A stretch of DNA of 43,478 nucleotides from Coriobacteriaceae bacterium AM48-5 (lineage in GTDB: Bacteria > Actinomycetota > Coriobacteriia > Coriobacteriales > Coriobacteriaceae): assembly GCA_027669525.1 (NCBI GenBank), contig JAQEDJ010000015.1, positions 1-43,478 on the forward strand, written 5' to 3'. Below are positions 1 through 7,411 of the stretch, piece after piece; within the stretch, counting starts at the first letter, position 1; each line of letters begins with the position of its first letter. The notes below the pieces were generated by a model that ran no database searches, was not told where the DNA came from, and saw only the letters and a list, made by a program, of their open reading frames with translations. Both the position numbers and the translations under genes were made by a program.

Positions 1-37
1 AGCGTTCATCCTGAGCCAGGATCGAACTCTCCGTCCA
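1..37 (-). rRNA. 16S ribosomal RNA, 5' end only
   Basis: The reverse complement of the first bases contains GAGTTCGATCCTGGCTCAGG followed by ATGAACGCT, the universally conserved 16S 5' end (27F primer region). The gene is read leftward and leaves the window, so only about 37 nt are present. The mature 5' end near position 37 is estimated from alignment to typical 16S starts and could be off by several bases. Confidence 0.95.
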
Positions 38-540
38 AAATATCTGGGCTTCGAGCCGTCCGGTCCTCTCAGTCCATCGCTGATCGGTTCCGTTCGATTC
101 ATATGGTTTAAGTATAGGAAAAGGAATTTCTCGGGGCCGCCTCTCGGCGGCCTTGCGAAAAACAAATCCAAGTTAGACCATTTCAAATGGTTCGATGTCT
201 GCCCGGATGCGACACCCGTAGGTGTCCATCCTCGCAGTATCCGGTTCTCAAGGTGCACGCTTTGCGGTCCATCCGGTCGAACCGGGCCGCGCGGCAAGGA
301 GATATATTGCCAGACCGGAGGGGCGCCGTGGGCGGGAATCTGGCACTCCATATTTTGTTCACAAATGAATAGAACCCTCAGTTGCTTCACTGAGGCCGTA
401 TTCGAAGCAGCAGCTTCTGATATTGGCGATGACCAGCTGGTTTATAGGTGTTAAGGCATCGGTCATCTCTGGAGCGCCACTTTACTCCAAAAGCATCAGC
501 TATTTGTTTCCCGTCGGTAAAAGGCAGGTTTTGTTCGCCA
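38..540 (-). promoter_or_regulatory. rRNA operon leader and upstream region
   Basis: This stretch has no convincing gene and lies directly upstream of the 16S gene, so it should hold the rRNA promoters, leader and RNase III/antitermination signals. Two clean inverted repeats are visible: positions 135-152 (GGCCGCC, 4-nt loop) and 376-395 (CCTCAGT, 6-nt loop). A TATACT-like box (minus strand, about 113-118) is present but has no good -35 partner, so I do not assign a promoter position. Short ORFs here have no recognisable family. Confidence 0.5.
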
Positions 541-566
541 AGCGTTCTTATATATAGAGAAGTTCG

Positions 567-599
567 GGTTCGAACCCGTGGCGCGGCAACAAAAAAGCG
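567..599. repeat. 33-bp repeat with tRNA T-arm-like motif, copy A
   Basis: These 33 nt are identical to positions 1849-1881. They begin with GGTTCGAACCCG, the shape of a tRNA T-arm, and end in six A and GCG, the start of a terminator hairpin. Similarity continues more weakly to about 634. No complete tRNA can be folded around the motif. It is probably a remnant of the tRNA-associated cassette seen intact next to tRNA-Lys. Confidence 0.7.
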
Positions 600-622
600 A
601 CCAGCCGGAGCCGATCGCTTTC
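589..622 (-). terminator. Rho-independent terminator-like hairpin
   Basis: Read on the minus strand, AAAGCGA pairs with TCGCTTT around a GC-rich centre and is followed by six T. It is homologous to the terminator after tRNA-Lys (1873-1904). It lies downstream of the leftward TraX gene and may end that transcript before the rRNA region. Confidence 0.6.
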
Positions 623-626
623 TATT

Positions 627-899
627 CTATGCTGGATCATCCAGAGGCGCTTCCGAACTCATTTTCTCGCTGCCATTCATGCTTTCGAAGCATCGTTCGA
701 CCTCCACAGCCTCATGTTTTGAGGATCTGCCGTGTTTATCACTGTTATTAATGAGTGTGTGGAAGTGATCCTCATACAGATACGTGCGATCCGCCAGAGA
801 ACTGAGAAGCATCTCTCTGCAGCCCTCGTTGCCTATCCTCGCATCTCTCAGGTCTTCCGGAAATTCACAAGCAGTCTTAGAGTCAATTTGTTTCCGTTT
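627..899 (-). pseudogene. Possible C-terminal gene remnant, unknown family
   Basis: On the minus strand an open frame runs about 90 codons from a stop at 900-902 to a stop at 627, with protein-like composition and a sequence ending SSEAPLDDPA. There is no good start codon with a ribosome binding site near its 5' end; the first ATG is at 812 and has no clear Shine-Dalgarno. I do not recognise a domain. It may be the 3' remnant of a decayed gene beside the rRNA operon, or simply an unused frame. Confidence 0.25.
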
Positions 900-921
900 T
901 CAGAGACTTGTTTGAGAGTTT

Positions 922-1719
922 TTAAAGACAGTTCAAAACAATAAGTGAGACACCATAAAGCAGAGCGAGATGTGCCGGATAGAAAATGTAGAAGAAATAT
1001 TTGAGCTTCAGCCCTCGCTTACCATTATAAAGATTGATAAGCAGCAACGAAACGACCGCGGCAGCAACATCAGGATTAAATACATTAGCTGTAGCAAACT
1101 CAAATCCGCCGCCAACTATATGGCATGACGAAAGGAGCACTGCACATACTGCAGCAAAGAACATCTTGGCCTTGCTGTCGTGGAATAAATAGAATGCAGC
1201 CACAAGCATAATGCCATACACACCGCCATCTAGTTTAGTGTATTCAGCTGCCAGTGCTGTCAAAACAATCAGAGCAGTTTCTGCGATGTATCTTTTCCGT
1301 TTTGAAAGACTTTGTATCTTTTCCAGAACAATCAAAAAGACCAAGGAAAGCAGGAGCTCACACATAACATTTTGTTGCCGAAGGTCAAATAGTTGCCCGG
1401 TTTGGACGAAATCGTATATGGGCTCCGCAATGATTGCGAAGACAAGCATATTTCGCAGGTACTTCTTTAAGTCATGAGTATGCAAAAATCCCTCAACTAT
1501 CAAAAAGCAAAATAAGGGAAATGCAATTCTGCCAAGAACATGAAGCACATCCGAAGCCTCGCTTAGAATCGCCCACTGTTCGTCTGATATCTGGCTGTAC
1601 GATGCGTGAGTCATGATTCCATTGGTCAGGACGATCCTGCTTACATGATCGAGAACCATCGAAATGGCTGCTATTATCTTTAATGTGCTGCCGCTAATTC
1701 CATATCTATTTGTTTTCAT
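922..1719 (-). CDS. TraX family membrane protein
   Basis: A 265-aa protein rich in membrane segments. Its N-terminus, with LKIIAAISMVLDHVSRI near residue 13 and later LGRIAFPLFCFLIVEGF, matches the TraX family signature (a helix with a conserved Asp-His, then a second helix with a conserved Arg). F-plasmid TraX acetylates pilin; chromosomal homologues such as this are widespread in Firmicutes and Actinobacteria and are probably membrane acyltransferases of unknown substrate. Start chosen at ATG 1719, seven bases after AGGAAGG. The gene lies directly downstream of the duplicated tRNA-Lys 3' end. No conjugation genes are nearby, so a transfer role is not supported. Confidence 0.85.
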   Translation of the reverse strand: MKTNRYGISGSTLKIIAAISMVLDHVSRIVLTNGIMTHASYSQISDEQWAILSEASDVLHVLGRIAFPLFCFLIVEGFLHTHDLKKYLRNMLVFAIIAEPIYDFVQTGQLFDLRQQNVMCELLLSLVFLIVLEKIQSLSKRKRYIAETALIVLTALAAEYTKLDGGVYGIMLVAAFYLFHDSKAKMFFAAVCAVLLSSCHIVGGGFEFATANVFNPDVAAAVVSLLLINLYNGKRGLKLKYFFYIFYPAHLALLYGVSLIVLNCL

Positions 1720-1737
1720 TTCGTTTTCCTTCCTTTG

Positions 1738-1756
1738 GGTGGGCCGTCAGGGGTTC
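1738..1756 (-). repeat. Duplicate of the tRNA-Lys 3' end
   Basis: Nineteen bases, GGTGGGCCGTCAGGGGTTC on the plus strand, are identical to 1914-1932 inside tRNA-Lys (CCA end, acceptor strand and half of the T-stem). The copy lies 176 bp downstream of the tRNA end in the same orientation. Such short 3'-end copies are the usual footprint of integrase attachment in tRNA genes, but here the space between copies is far too small for an integrase gene. Confidence 0.85.
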
Positions 1757-1848
1757 AGCCTGCTCCGCAGGCGGCCGCTGAGGTGCTTTCGCGCCTCGCG
1801 CGCTGCGCTGGCAAACGCTCACGCGTTTACTCAGCTCCGCGCCCCGAC
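1757..1848. other. Cluster of short GC hairpins between tRNA-Lys 3'-end copies
   Basis: This non-coding stretch is built of small inverted repeats with GC-closed loops: 1758-1772 (GCCTGC, loop TCC), about 1781-1796 (AGGTGC with GCGCCT) and 1813-1828 (AAACGC, 4-nt loop). The tRNA-Gly locus has the same kind of cluster at 17090-17175. No protein is encoded. Confidence 0.6.
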
Positions 1849-1881
1849 GGTTCGAACCCGTGGCGCGGCAACAAAAAAGCG
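1849..1881. repeat. 33-bp repeat with tRNA T-arm-like motif, copy B
   Basis: Identical to 567-599. Read on the plus strand it resembles the 3' part of a tRNA (T-stem, TTCGAAC loop, acceptor-like GCGCGGC) opposed to tRNA-Lys, but nothing upstream folds into the rest of a tRNA. Confidence 0.7.
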
Positions 1882-1904
1882 GCCGGCATCCGCCAGTCGC
1901 TTTT
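1873..1904 (-). terminator. Terminator of tRNA-Lys
   Basis: On the minus strand AAAAGCG and CGCTTTT close a GC-rich hairpin that is followed by six T. It starts nine bases after the tRNA CCA end, the expected place for the tRNA terminator. Confidence 0.75.
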
Positions 1905-1912
1905 CCATTCTA

Positions 1913-1988
1913 TGGTGGGCCGTCAGGGGTTCGAACCCTGGACCTTGGGATTAAAAGTCCCCTGCTCTGCCAGCTGAGCTAACGGCCC
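1913..1988 (-). tRNA. tRNA-Lys (anticodon TTT)
   Basis: The 76-nt minus-strand sequence folds completely: acceptor GGGCCGT with ACGGCCC, D-arm GCTC/GAGC, anticodon stem GGGGA/TCCCA with loop CTTTTAA (anticodon TTT), T-arm CAGGG-TTCGAAC-CCCTG, discriminator A and an encoded CCA. A promoter (1998-2026) and terminator (1873-1904) flank it as a single-gene unit. Confidence 0.97.
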
Positions 1989-1997
1989 GCGGGTGGC

Positions 1998-2026
1998 ATT
2001 GTACCACGGTCTGGGACTATTCCCAA
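1998..2026 (-). promoter_or_regulatory. Promoter of tRNA-Lys
   Basis: On the minus strand TTGGGA (2026-2021) and TACAAT (2003-1998) are separated by 17 bp, and the -10 box ends nine bases before the tRNA. The -35 box overlaps the last codons of the aminopeptidase gene. Confidence 0.65.
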
Positions 2027-3296
2027 CTCCATTGGCCGTTCTGGAAAATCACAACTTCACGTCCATCAGGCGTAATTCCCGTAATATCGATGTCGTCCGT
2101 GCCGATCATAAAATCGACGTGCGTGCTCGATACGTTAACGCCATGCTCCAGAAGCTCCTCCTTGGACATGTCATACCCGCCCTCGATGCACTCGGGAAAG
2201 CCGACACCCAGCGCAAGGTGGCAGCTGGCATTCTCGTCATAGAGCGTATCGTAGAACAGAACGCCACTTTCACGGATCGGCGTGTTCTTGGAGATGAGCG
2301 CGACCTCGCCCAGATGAGCGGCACCTCCGTCGGTGTCAATGATGCTCGCAAGCGTCGCCTTGCCCACGCGGGCATCGTAGTCCACCACACGGCCGCCCTC
2401 GAACTTAATCCAAAAATCGTCGACCTTGTTACCGTGGTGGATGAGCGGCATGGCCGAGTACACGATACCGTCGGCACGCATGCGATCTGGCGAGGTGAAG
2501 ACCTCCTCGGTGGGAATGTTGGGGAAGAAGGGATGTCCGTCGGGCGTCTTGCCCTTGCCGCCGGCCCACTCGTGACCTTTCGTCATGCCAATCGTCAGAT
2601 CGGTTCCATTTGCCGCGGTGTAATGCAGGTAGTCGAAACGATTGCCGTTCAGGAAACGCAGGTTCTTTTCGAATGCGGCGTCATGGAGTTCCCAGTCGCT
2701 CTCCGGGTCCTGGCCATCGGCGCGAGCGGTGTGCAGAATCGCATTCCACAGCTTATAGATTGCAACCTCATCGGCGTCTCCCGGGAACACCTCGTGCGCC
2801 CAAGCCACGACCGGAGCGCCGGCGATGCACCACGGGTTGATGTTGTAGTCCAGTCCACGGCGGAAGACCTTGCACTGCGTGTTCCTTGCCTTGGAAGCCG
2901 CGGCGGGCTTGGCGGGATCGATACCCTTGAGAGCCGCAGGGTCCGCGCCTCGATAAAGATAAAGCAGGCGCCATCTTGGGCCAAGGAATCCAGCTGCAGG
3001 CGCTTCCACTCGGGCGTCTGCTCAAAATAGCTTTTCTCGACATGCTCGTACGTGAGCCTCGTCACGGCATCATCGGCCCAAATAACCGTCACGTGGCCAG
3101 CGCCGGCAGCATAGGCCTCCGCGACCACCACGCGCGCAAACGGCGCGCACTCGACCGGAGACTGAACGACAACCTCCTGGCCGGACTTGACGTTTACGCC
3201 CTTGCGGACGACCAGGCGCGCATAGTTTTTAATCTTGGGCTCCAGGGCCTTCATTCCCTCCAGAGCCTCTTCGACCGTCAGGGCAGCTCGAATCAT
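2017..3296 (-). CDS. M29 family aminopeptidase (frameshifted in this sequence)
   Basis: Two overlapping frames together give one protein of about 426 aa that matches the thermophilic metalloprotease M29 family (AmpS/PepS-like): EALEGMKALEPKIKNYARL at the start, then the C-terminal metal-site region with AHLGEVAL (Glu), DENASCHLALG (His) and STHVDFMIG (His, Asp). These residues are all present. The frame breaks at about 2945-2951, where GAGGCGCGGAC lacks one base compared with a reading through E-A-x-D-P. Start ATG 3296 is preceded by GGAG at good spacing. M29 enzymes are cytosolic, dimetal, broad-specificity aminopeptidases. The break is probably sequence error; if real, the gene is a pseudogene. 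Confidence 0.85.
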
Positions 3297-3323
3297 GTGC
3301 CACTCCATCTATCTATAGAACAG

Positions 3324-3356
3324 TAAAAAGGCGCGCCGCAAAAACGACGCGCCTTA
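3324..3356 (-). terminator. Rho-independent terminator
   Basis: AAGGCGCG (3328-3335) pairs with CGCGCCTT (3348-3355). On the minus strand the hairpin is followed by TTTTT. It lies just after the leftward membrane-protein gene ending at 3386 and separates the purC unit from the aminopeptidase. Confidence 0.8.
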
Positions 3357-3385
3357 TATCTTAGCGATAAGTATGGATACAAACG

Positions 3386-3961
3386 CTACTTCTTCTTGGA
3401 GGCCTTCTTGTCCTCCTCGGCAGCCGCGCGCTCAATAAGAGCGTTGAGCTTGTTCTCGGACATGCCCTCAGCCTGCGTGCGGTACATATTACGCAAGGGA
3501 CGGATGCGCACGAAGTCGTAGATGAAGTCGCCCAGAATGACGACGTAGGACAAAACAATGCCGACCATCTGGACGGGGCTGGACACCATGCCAGCAGGAG
3601 CGAAGTACAGCGAAGCCCAAATGGCCACGACGAGCACCATACCGATGGCGAGCACGGCCCACCAGATGCGACGGCGCTTGGTGTAGCCCTCATCCTGCTT
3701 GAGGAGGATATTCGACACCGTGTAGATGCGGTCCTCCTTGGCGCGCTGCTTAGCCTTGCGGGCGCGCTTCTCCTCTTTAGAGAGGCCCTCGAGGCTCTCG
3801 CCCTTCTCGAGCTCCTTGCGGCGTGCCTTGGATGATGCTGGCACGACGTGAACAGAACTCGCTGCCTGGCGAGCGGGCTTGGCGGATGCGGCGGACTTGC
3901 GCGCAACCCCGGTAACCTCGTGGGATTGCGTGCGCTTGTTCGTGGCGCTGCGGGTACTCAC
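3386..3961 (-). CDS. Conserved two-helix membrane protein, function unknown
   Basis: A 191-aa protein. The first 95 residues are basic and hydrophilic (Lys/Arg/Ala rich, predicted cytosolic). Two membrane helices follow, near residues 103-125 (AVLAIGMVLVVAIWASL) and 130-155 (VGIVLSYVVILGDFIYDFV), and a Lys-rich tail ends SKKK. I do not recognise a named family. The GTG start lies immediately after the purC stop (TAAGTG), with GAAGGAG upstream inside purC, so the two are cotranscribed and probably coupled in translation. Confidence 0.7.
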   Translation of the reverse strand: MSTRSATNKRTQSHEVTGVARKSAASAKPARQAASSVHVVPASSKARRKELEKGESLEGLSKEEKRARKAKQRAKEDRIYTVSNILLKQDEGYTKRRRIWWAVLAIGMVLVVAIWASLYFAPAGMVSSPVQMVGIVLSYVVILGDFIYDFVRIRPLRNMYRTQAEGMSENKLNALIERAAAEEDKKASKKK

Positions 3962-4849
3962 TTACGCGTTCTCCTTCATGCTTGTGAACTGGGAGCCCGT
4001 GATGATCTGGAAGGCCTCGCGATAGCGCTCGGACGTGCCATCGATGACCTCGGCGGGCAGGTGCGGGGTCTTCCCCGTCATATCCCAGTTGGCTTTGAGC
4101 CAATTGCGGACGAATTGCTTGTCGTAGCTAGGCTGGATCTTGCCCTCCTCGTAGCTGGCAGCAGGCCAGAAACGGCTGGAGTCGGGCGTGAGGCACTCAT
4201 CGATCAGCGTGACCTTGCCATCGATGACACCAAACTCGAACTTGGTGTCGGCAATGATGATGCCTCGAGTCGCGGCATACTCGGCAGCGGCCTTGTAAAT
4301 CTTGAGAGACAGATCGCGGATCTGCGTGGCGATGTCCTCGCCTACGATCTCGCAGCAACGCTCGAACGAGATGTTCTCGTCGTGATCACCGATCTCGGCC
4401 TTCGTGGACGGCGTGAACAGCGGCTCGGGAAGCTTGGAAGCCTCGGTCAGGCCCTCAGGCAGCTGGATGCCGCAGACGGTGCCGTTCTCGTCGTAGGTCT
4501 TCTTGCCCGAACCGGTCAGATAGCCGCGGACGATGCACTCGATAGGAATCGTCTGGGCCTTCTTAACCAGCATGGCGCGGCCAGCGAGGTAGTCACGATA
4601 CTCAGCAAACTCCTCGGGGAAATCCGCCGGGTCGATGGAAACGAGATGGTTGGGGACGATGTCGGCAAACTTATCGAACCAGAATGCCGAGATGCGATTG
4701 AGCACCTCTCCCTTAAACGGAATCTCGTCGGGAAGAATGAAGTCGAACGCAGAAATGCGGTCGGTGGCGACCATCAGCAGGTTTTCACCGGCATCGTAGA
4801 TATCACGAACCTTGCCACGGGAATCCGGACGACGCTCCATCGTTGTCAC
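3962..4849 (-). CDS. purC: Phosphoribosylaminoimidazole-succinocarboxamide synthase
   Basis: SAICAR synthetase of purine biosynthesis, joining CAIR and aspartate with ATP hydrolysis. RGKVRDIYD near the N-terminus, MVATDRISAFDF, and the later IIADTKFEFG and LTPDSSRFW are family signatures; about 295 aa is the usual size of the longer SAICAR synthetase type. I chose GTG 4849 because AAGGAG lies eight bases before it; GTG 4858 overlaps that Shine-Dalgarno and ATG 4840 is a further option. The other purine gene in the window, purB, is 11 kb away in a separate unit. Confidence 0.93.
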   Translation of the reverse strand: MTTMERRPDSRGKVRDIYDAGENLLMVATDRISAFDFILPDEIPFKGEVLNRISAFWFDKFADIVPNHLVSIDPADFPEEFAEYRDYLAGRAMLVKKAQTIPIECIVRGYLTGSGKKTYDENGTVCGIQLPEGLTEASKLPEPLFTPSTKAEIGDHDENISFERCCEIVGEDIATQIRDLSLKIYKAAAEYAATRGIIIADTKFEFGVIDGKVTLIDECLTPDSSRFWPAASYEEGKIQPSYDKQFVRNWLKANWDMTGKTPHLPAEVIDGTSERYREAFQIITGSQFTSMKENA

Positions 4850-4958
4850 GTGAGTCACTCCTTACCTAAATACGACAGAAATGCGGGTTCTTTCCCGCAC
4901 GTTTTCGCAAACTCGGAGCGGCAGGGACGAAACCCCTCCTTCACCGAATAGCGAAAAG

Positions 4959-6524
4959 CTAGTGCTCCATTGTAGTAGATGCCGCGTCCGCCGTGTGCTC
5001 GCGAGGCAGATGAATCGTAAAAGTCGTACCCTTTCCAAGCTCCGACTCCACGGATATGTAGCCGTGATGACGCTCGACAATCTGCTTGGTCACGGCGAGA
5101 CCCACGCCCAGACCACCCGCCTCACGGGCGCGGCTGGCATCGGCGCGCCAAAAACGGCCGAAGATGCGCGACAGGTCTTCCTTGGCGATACCGATACCCG
5201 TGTCCGAGACCGCAATATCGACGTGTTTACGATCACTGAGCACCGACACCACGACCCATCCGCCCTCGGGGGTGTAGCGCATGGCGTTGCTCATGAGGTT
5301 GATGACGCACTGCGTGATCATGTCGGGATCGGCCTCGACGACATCGTCGTGCCCCTGGGTTTCATCTGCAAAGCGAAGACGAAGGTCTCGGTCGGCAAAC
5401 AGACGCTCCTGGCCGTTCACAATCGATCGCACGAACGGAACCATGTCCACCGGTTCAAGATTGAGCGGCGCCGTGCTGTTTTCCATGCGCGACAGGTCGA
5501 GCATCTGCTGCACCAGACGGGCCAGGCGACGCGTCTCGGAAGCAACAGTTTCCAAATGCTCATCATCGGTGGGATACACCCCGTCCTGCATGGCCTCGAC
5601 CGTTGCAAGCATGGCCATAAGCGGCGTGCGAAGCTCGTGGGCGACATCCGAGGTCAGGCGCTTTTCGTGCTTCATGTCCTTCTCGAGCGAGGTGGCCATC
5701 TCATCAAAGGTCTCACCCAGCTGATCGATTTCGTCATCGCCGCGCAAGCCCGTGCGAGCTGATAGATCACCATCGCGAATTTGCTTGGCCGTGCTGGTAA
5801 TACGATGAATCGGCTTGGTGAGCATGCGCGACATGAGCGATCCGATAACGACCGAGATGCAGACGGCAACAACCGCAGCAAGGGCCATGGCGTTAAAGGT
5901 CTTCTCTCTAAACGCAGAATCTGCCTTGGTGAGCAGTGCGTCGGACCCGATCGCCCATAGCTTTACCTGTCCGACATGCTCGCCGGAAGACGTTATGATT
6001 TCGACGTTGGCAACGCTATCGGAGTCGGTGGGAGCCGACGAGACCGGGCTATGCGAGGCCTTTTTACCGCTTGCGCTGCTCGACGTCGATTCGCTCTCGC
6101 GCACATCGGCGGTCGCACTTGCCGAAGGCCATGAGTCGTCATAGACGACAACGCCCTTTTTGTTGACGACCTGCATGCCCAAATCGTCGGACACCAAACT
6201 CGATGTCGCGACCGTGCGCAGCTCGCCAGCCGTCCAATTGCCGTTTTCCTCATACGACGTCGCAAGCTTTTCGGCGGCAGAATTGGCGATCTCAACGATA
6301 TTGGAACGCGTGTAATCCGAAAAGACGGTGCCCCACACAACGGAGACAACGCCCACCAGCACCAATACCGTCATGAGCGACGTCAGGGCAAAAGCCAAGG
6401 CCATACGCGAGGGATAGCTCATCGTTGGCCGTGAATCGGAACGAGGCGTGTTCCAACTTGCTTTGGAACCCGCCTCGTTCTCCTGCTTGTGCTTTTGTCC
6501 GATTTCAAAGCGCGCAGGTGTCAT
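4959..6524 (-). CDS. Sensor histidine kinase with HAMP domain
   Basis: A 521-aa class I histidine kinase. It has a membrane helix at about 42-65, an extracellular sensor of about 140 residues with a Ser-rich linker, and a second helix at about 205-226. A HAMP domain (about 225-280, SRMLTKPIHRI) is followed by HisKA with phospho-acceptor His in VAHELRTPL, then HATPase with N-box CVINLMSNAMRYT, G1 DTGIGI and G2 GGLGVGLAV. It follows the response regulator by 11 bp, so the two form a regulator-kinase operon. The signal is not identifiable. A start at ATG 6422, just before the first helix, is also possible. Confidence 0.92.
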   Translation of the reverse strand: MTPARFEIGQKHKQENEAGSKASWNTPRSDSRPTMSYPSRMALAFALTSLMTVLVLVGVVSVVWGTVFSDYTRSNIVEIANSAAEKLATSYEENGNWTAGELRTVATSSLVSDDLGMQVVNKKGVVVYDDSWPSASATADVRESESTSSSASGKKASHSPVSSAPTDSDSVANVEIITSSGEHVGQVKLWAIGSDALLTKADSAFREKTFNAMALAAVVAVCISVVIGSLMSRMLTKPIHRITSTAKQIRDGDLSARTGLRGDDEIDQLGETFDEMATSLEKDMKHEKRLTSDVAHELRTPLMAMLATVEAMQDGVYPTDDEHLETVASETRRLARLVQQMLDLSRMENSTAPLNLEPVDMVPFVRSIVNGQERLFADRDLRLRFADETQGHDDVVEADPDMITQCVINLMSNAMRYTPEGGWVVVSVLSDRKHVDIAVSDTGIGIAKEDLSRIFGRFWRADASRAREAGGLGVGLAVTKQIVERHHGYISVESELGKGTTFTIHLPREHTADAASTTMEH

Positions 6525-6535
6525 ATGTGATTTCC

Positions 6536-7258
6536 CTATTTCTCGTCCGACTTATCGGTCTTGGCCGGGGCCTCAAAACGATAGCCGACGCCGTGGACGG
6601 TGTAGAGCCACTTAGGCTTCTTGGGATCATCGCCCAGCTTGGCGCGAAGGTTCTTCACGTGGCTGTCGATGGTGCGCTCATAGCCCTCAAAGTCGTAGCC
6701 GAGCACCTTCTCAACCAGCTCCATACGGTTGTAGACACGACCGGGATGACGAGCAAGCGTGGTGAGCAGCTTAAACTCGGAAGCGGTCAGGTCTACTTCC
6801 TTGTTCTCGACCAAGATCTTGTGGCCCGAGATATCGATGACCAGATCGCCAAAGTCGAGCACCTCAACGGCAGGCTCGTCAGCCTGGTGGGCACGACGGA
6901 ACAGCGCGCGGACGCGGGCGACGAGCTCGCGCGGCGAGAACGGCTTGATCAGGTAGTCGTCGGCACCAAGTTCGAGGCCGATAATGCGGTCCTCGATCTC
7001 GCCCTTGGCGGTAAGCATGATAATGGGCACATCCGAGGTATCGCGGATAGTGCGGCAAACGCGCTCGCCGGGAATCTTGGGGAGCATAAGGTCGAGCACG
7101 ACCAGGTCGAACTGATGCTTCTCGAACTCCTCGATCGCGGACTGGCCGTCGCCGACACCCACAACCCAGTAGCCTTCGCGCTCGAGATAGGCAGCGACGG
7201 CGTCACGGATTGCCTTCTCATCCTCGACCAGCAGAATCTTTTTTGCATCTGAAGCCAT
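6536..7258 (-). CDS. OmpR/PhoB family response regulator
   Basis: About 240 aa. The receiver domain has the acidic pair in LLVEDEK, the phospho-acceptor Asp in VVLDLMLP, Thr in MLTAKG and Lys in LIKPFSP. A C-terminal winged helix follows (LTASEFKLL, RTIDSHVKNLRAKLG, YTVHGVGYRF), so it binds DNA as a phosphorylation-dependent dimer. ATG 7258 is preceded by AGGGGGG at good spacing; an upstream ATG adds seven unconserved residues. It is the first gene of the operon with the histidine kinase. Confidence 0.93.
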   Translation of the reverse strand: MASDAKKILLVEDEKAIRDAVAAYLEREGYWVVGVGDGQSAIEEFEKHQFDLVVLDLMLPKIPGERVCRTIRDTSDVPIIMLTAKGEIEDRIIGLELGADDYLIKPFSPRELVARVRALFRRAHQADEPAVEVLDFGDLVIDISGHKILVENKEVDLTASEFKLLTTLARHPGRVYNRMELVEKVLGYDFEGYERTIDSHVKNLRAKLGDDPKKPKWLYTVHGVGYRFEAPAKTDKSDEK

Positions 7259-7411
7259 AACACGGCCCCCCTGTCTCAATTAGCTAAGAACAAGCCCATT
7301 TTAACGCACCTGAGCCCGCCGGATGCCGCTATGACGCGGCGGCTCGGCGGGCGGTACTCACAATTACAACGCGTTTATTCCCCTGTTGGCGCCTTTTTAA
7401 CCCCTCTAAGC

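Noticed and set aside
448..768. 106-codon plus-strand frame in the 16S upstream region
   Set aside because: Runs across the T-arm repeat and terminator and has no ribosome binding site or protein-like pattern.
922..1988. Integrative element or prophage at tRNA-Lys
   Set aside because: No integrase, excisionase or phage gene; the repeat spacing of 176 bp is too short for a classical element.
1993..3030. 345-codon open frame on the plus strand
   Set aside because: Antisense to the M29 aminopeptidase, whose family motifs are clear on the minus strand; high-GC codon use produces such antisense frames.
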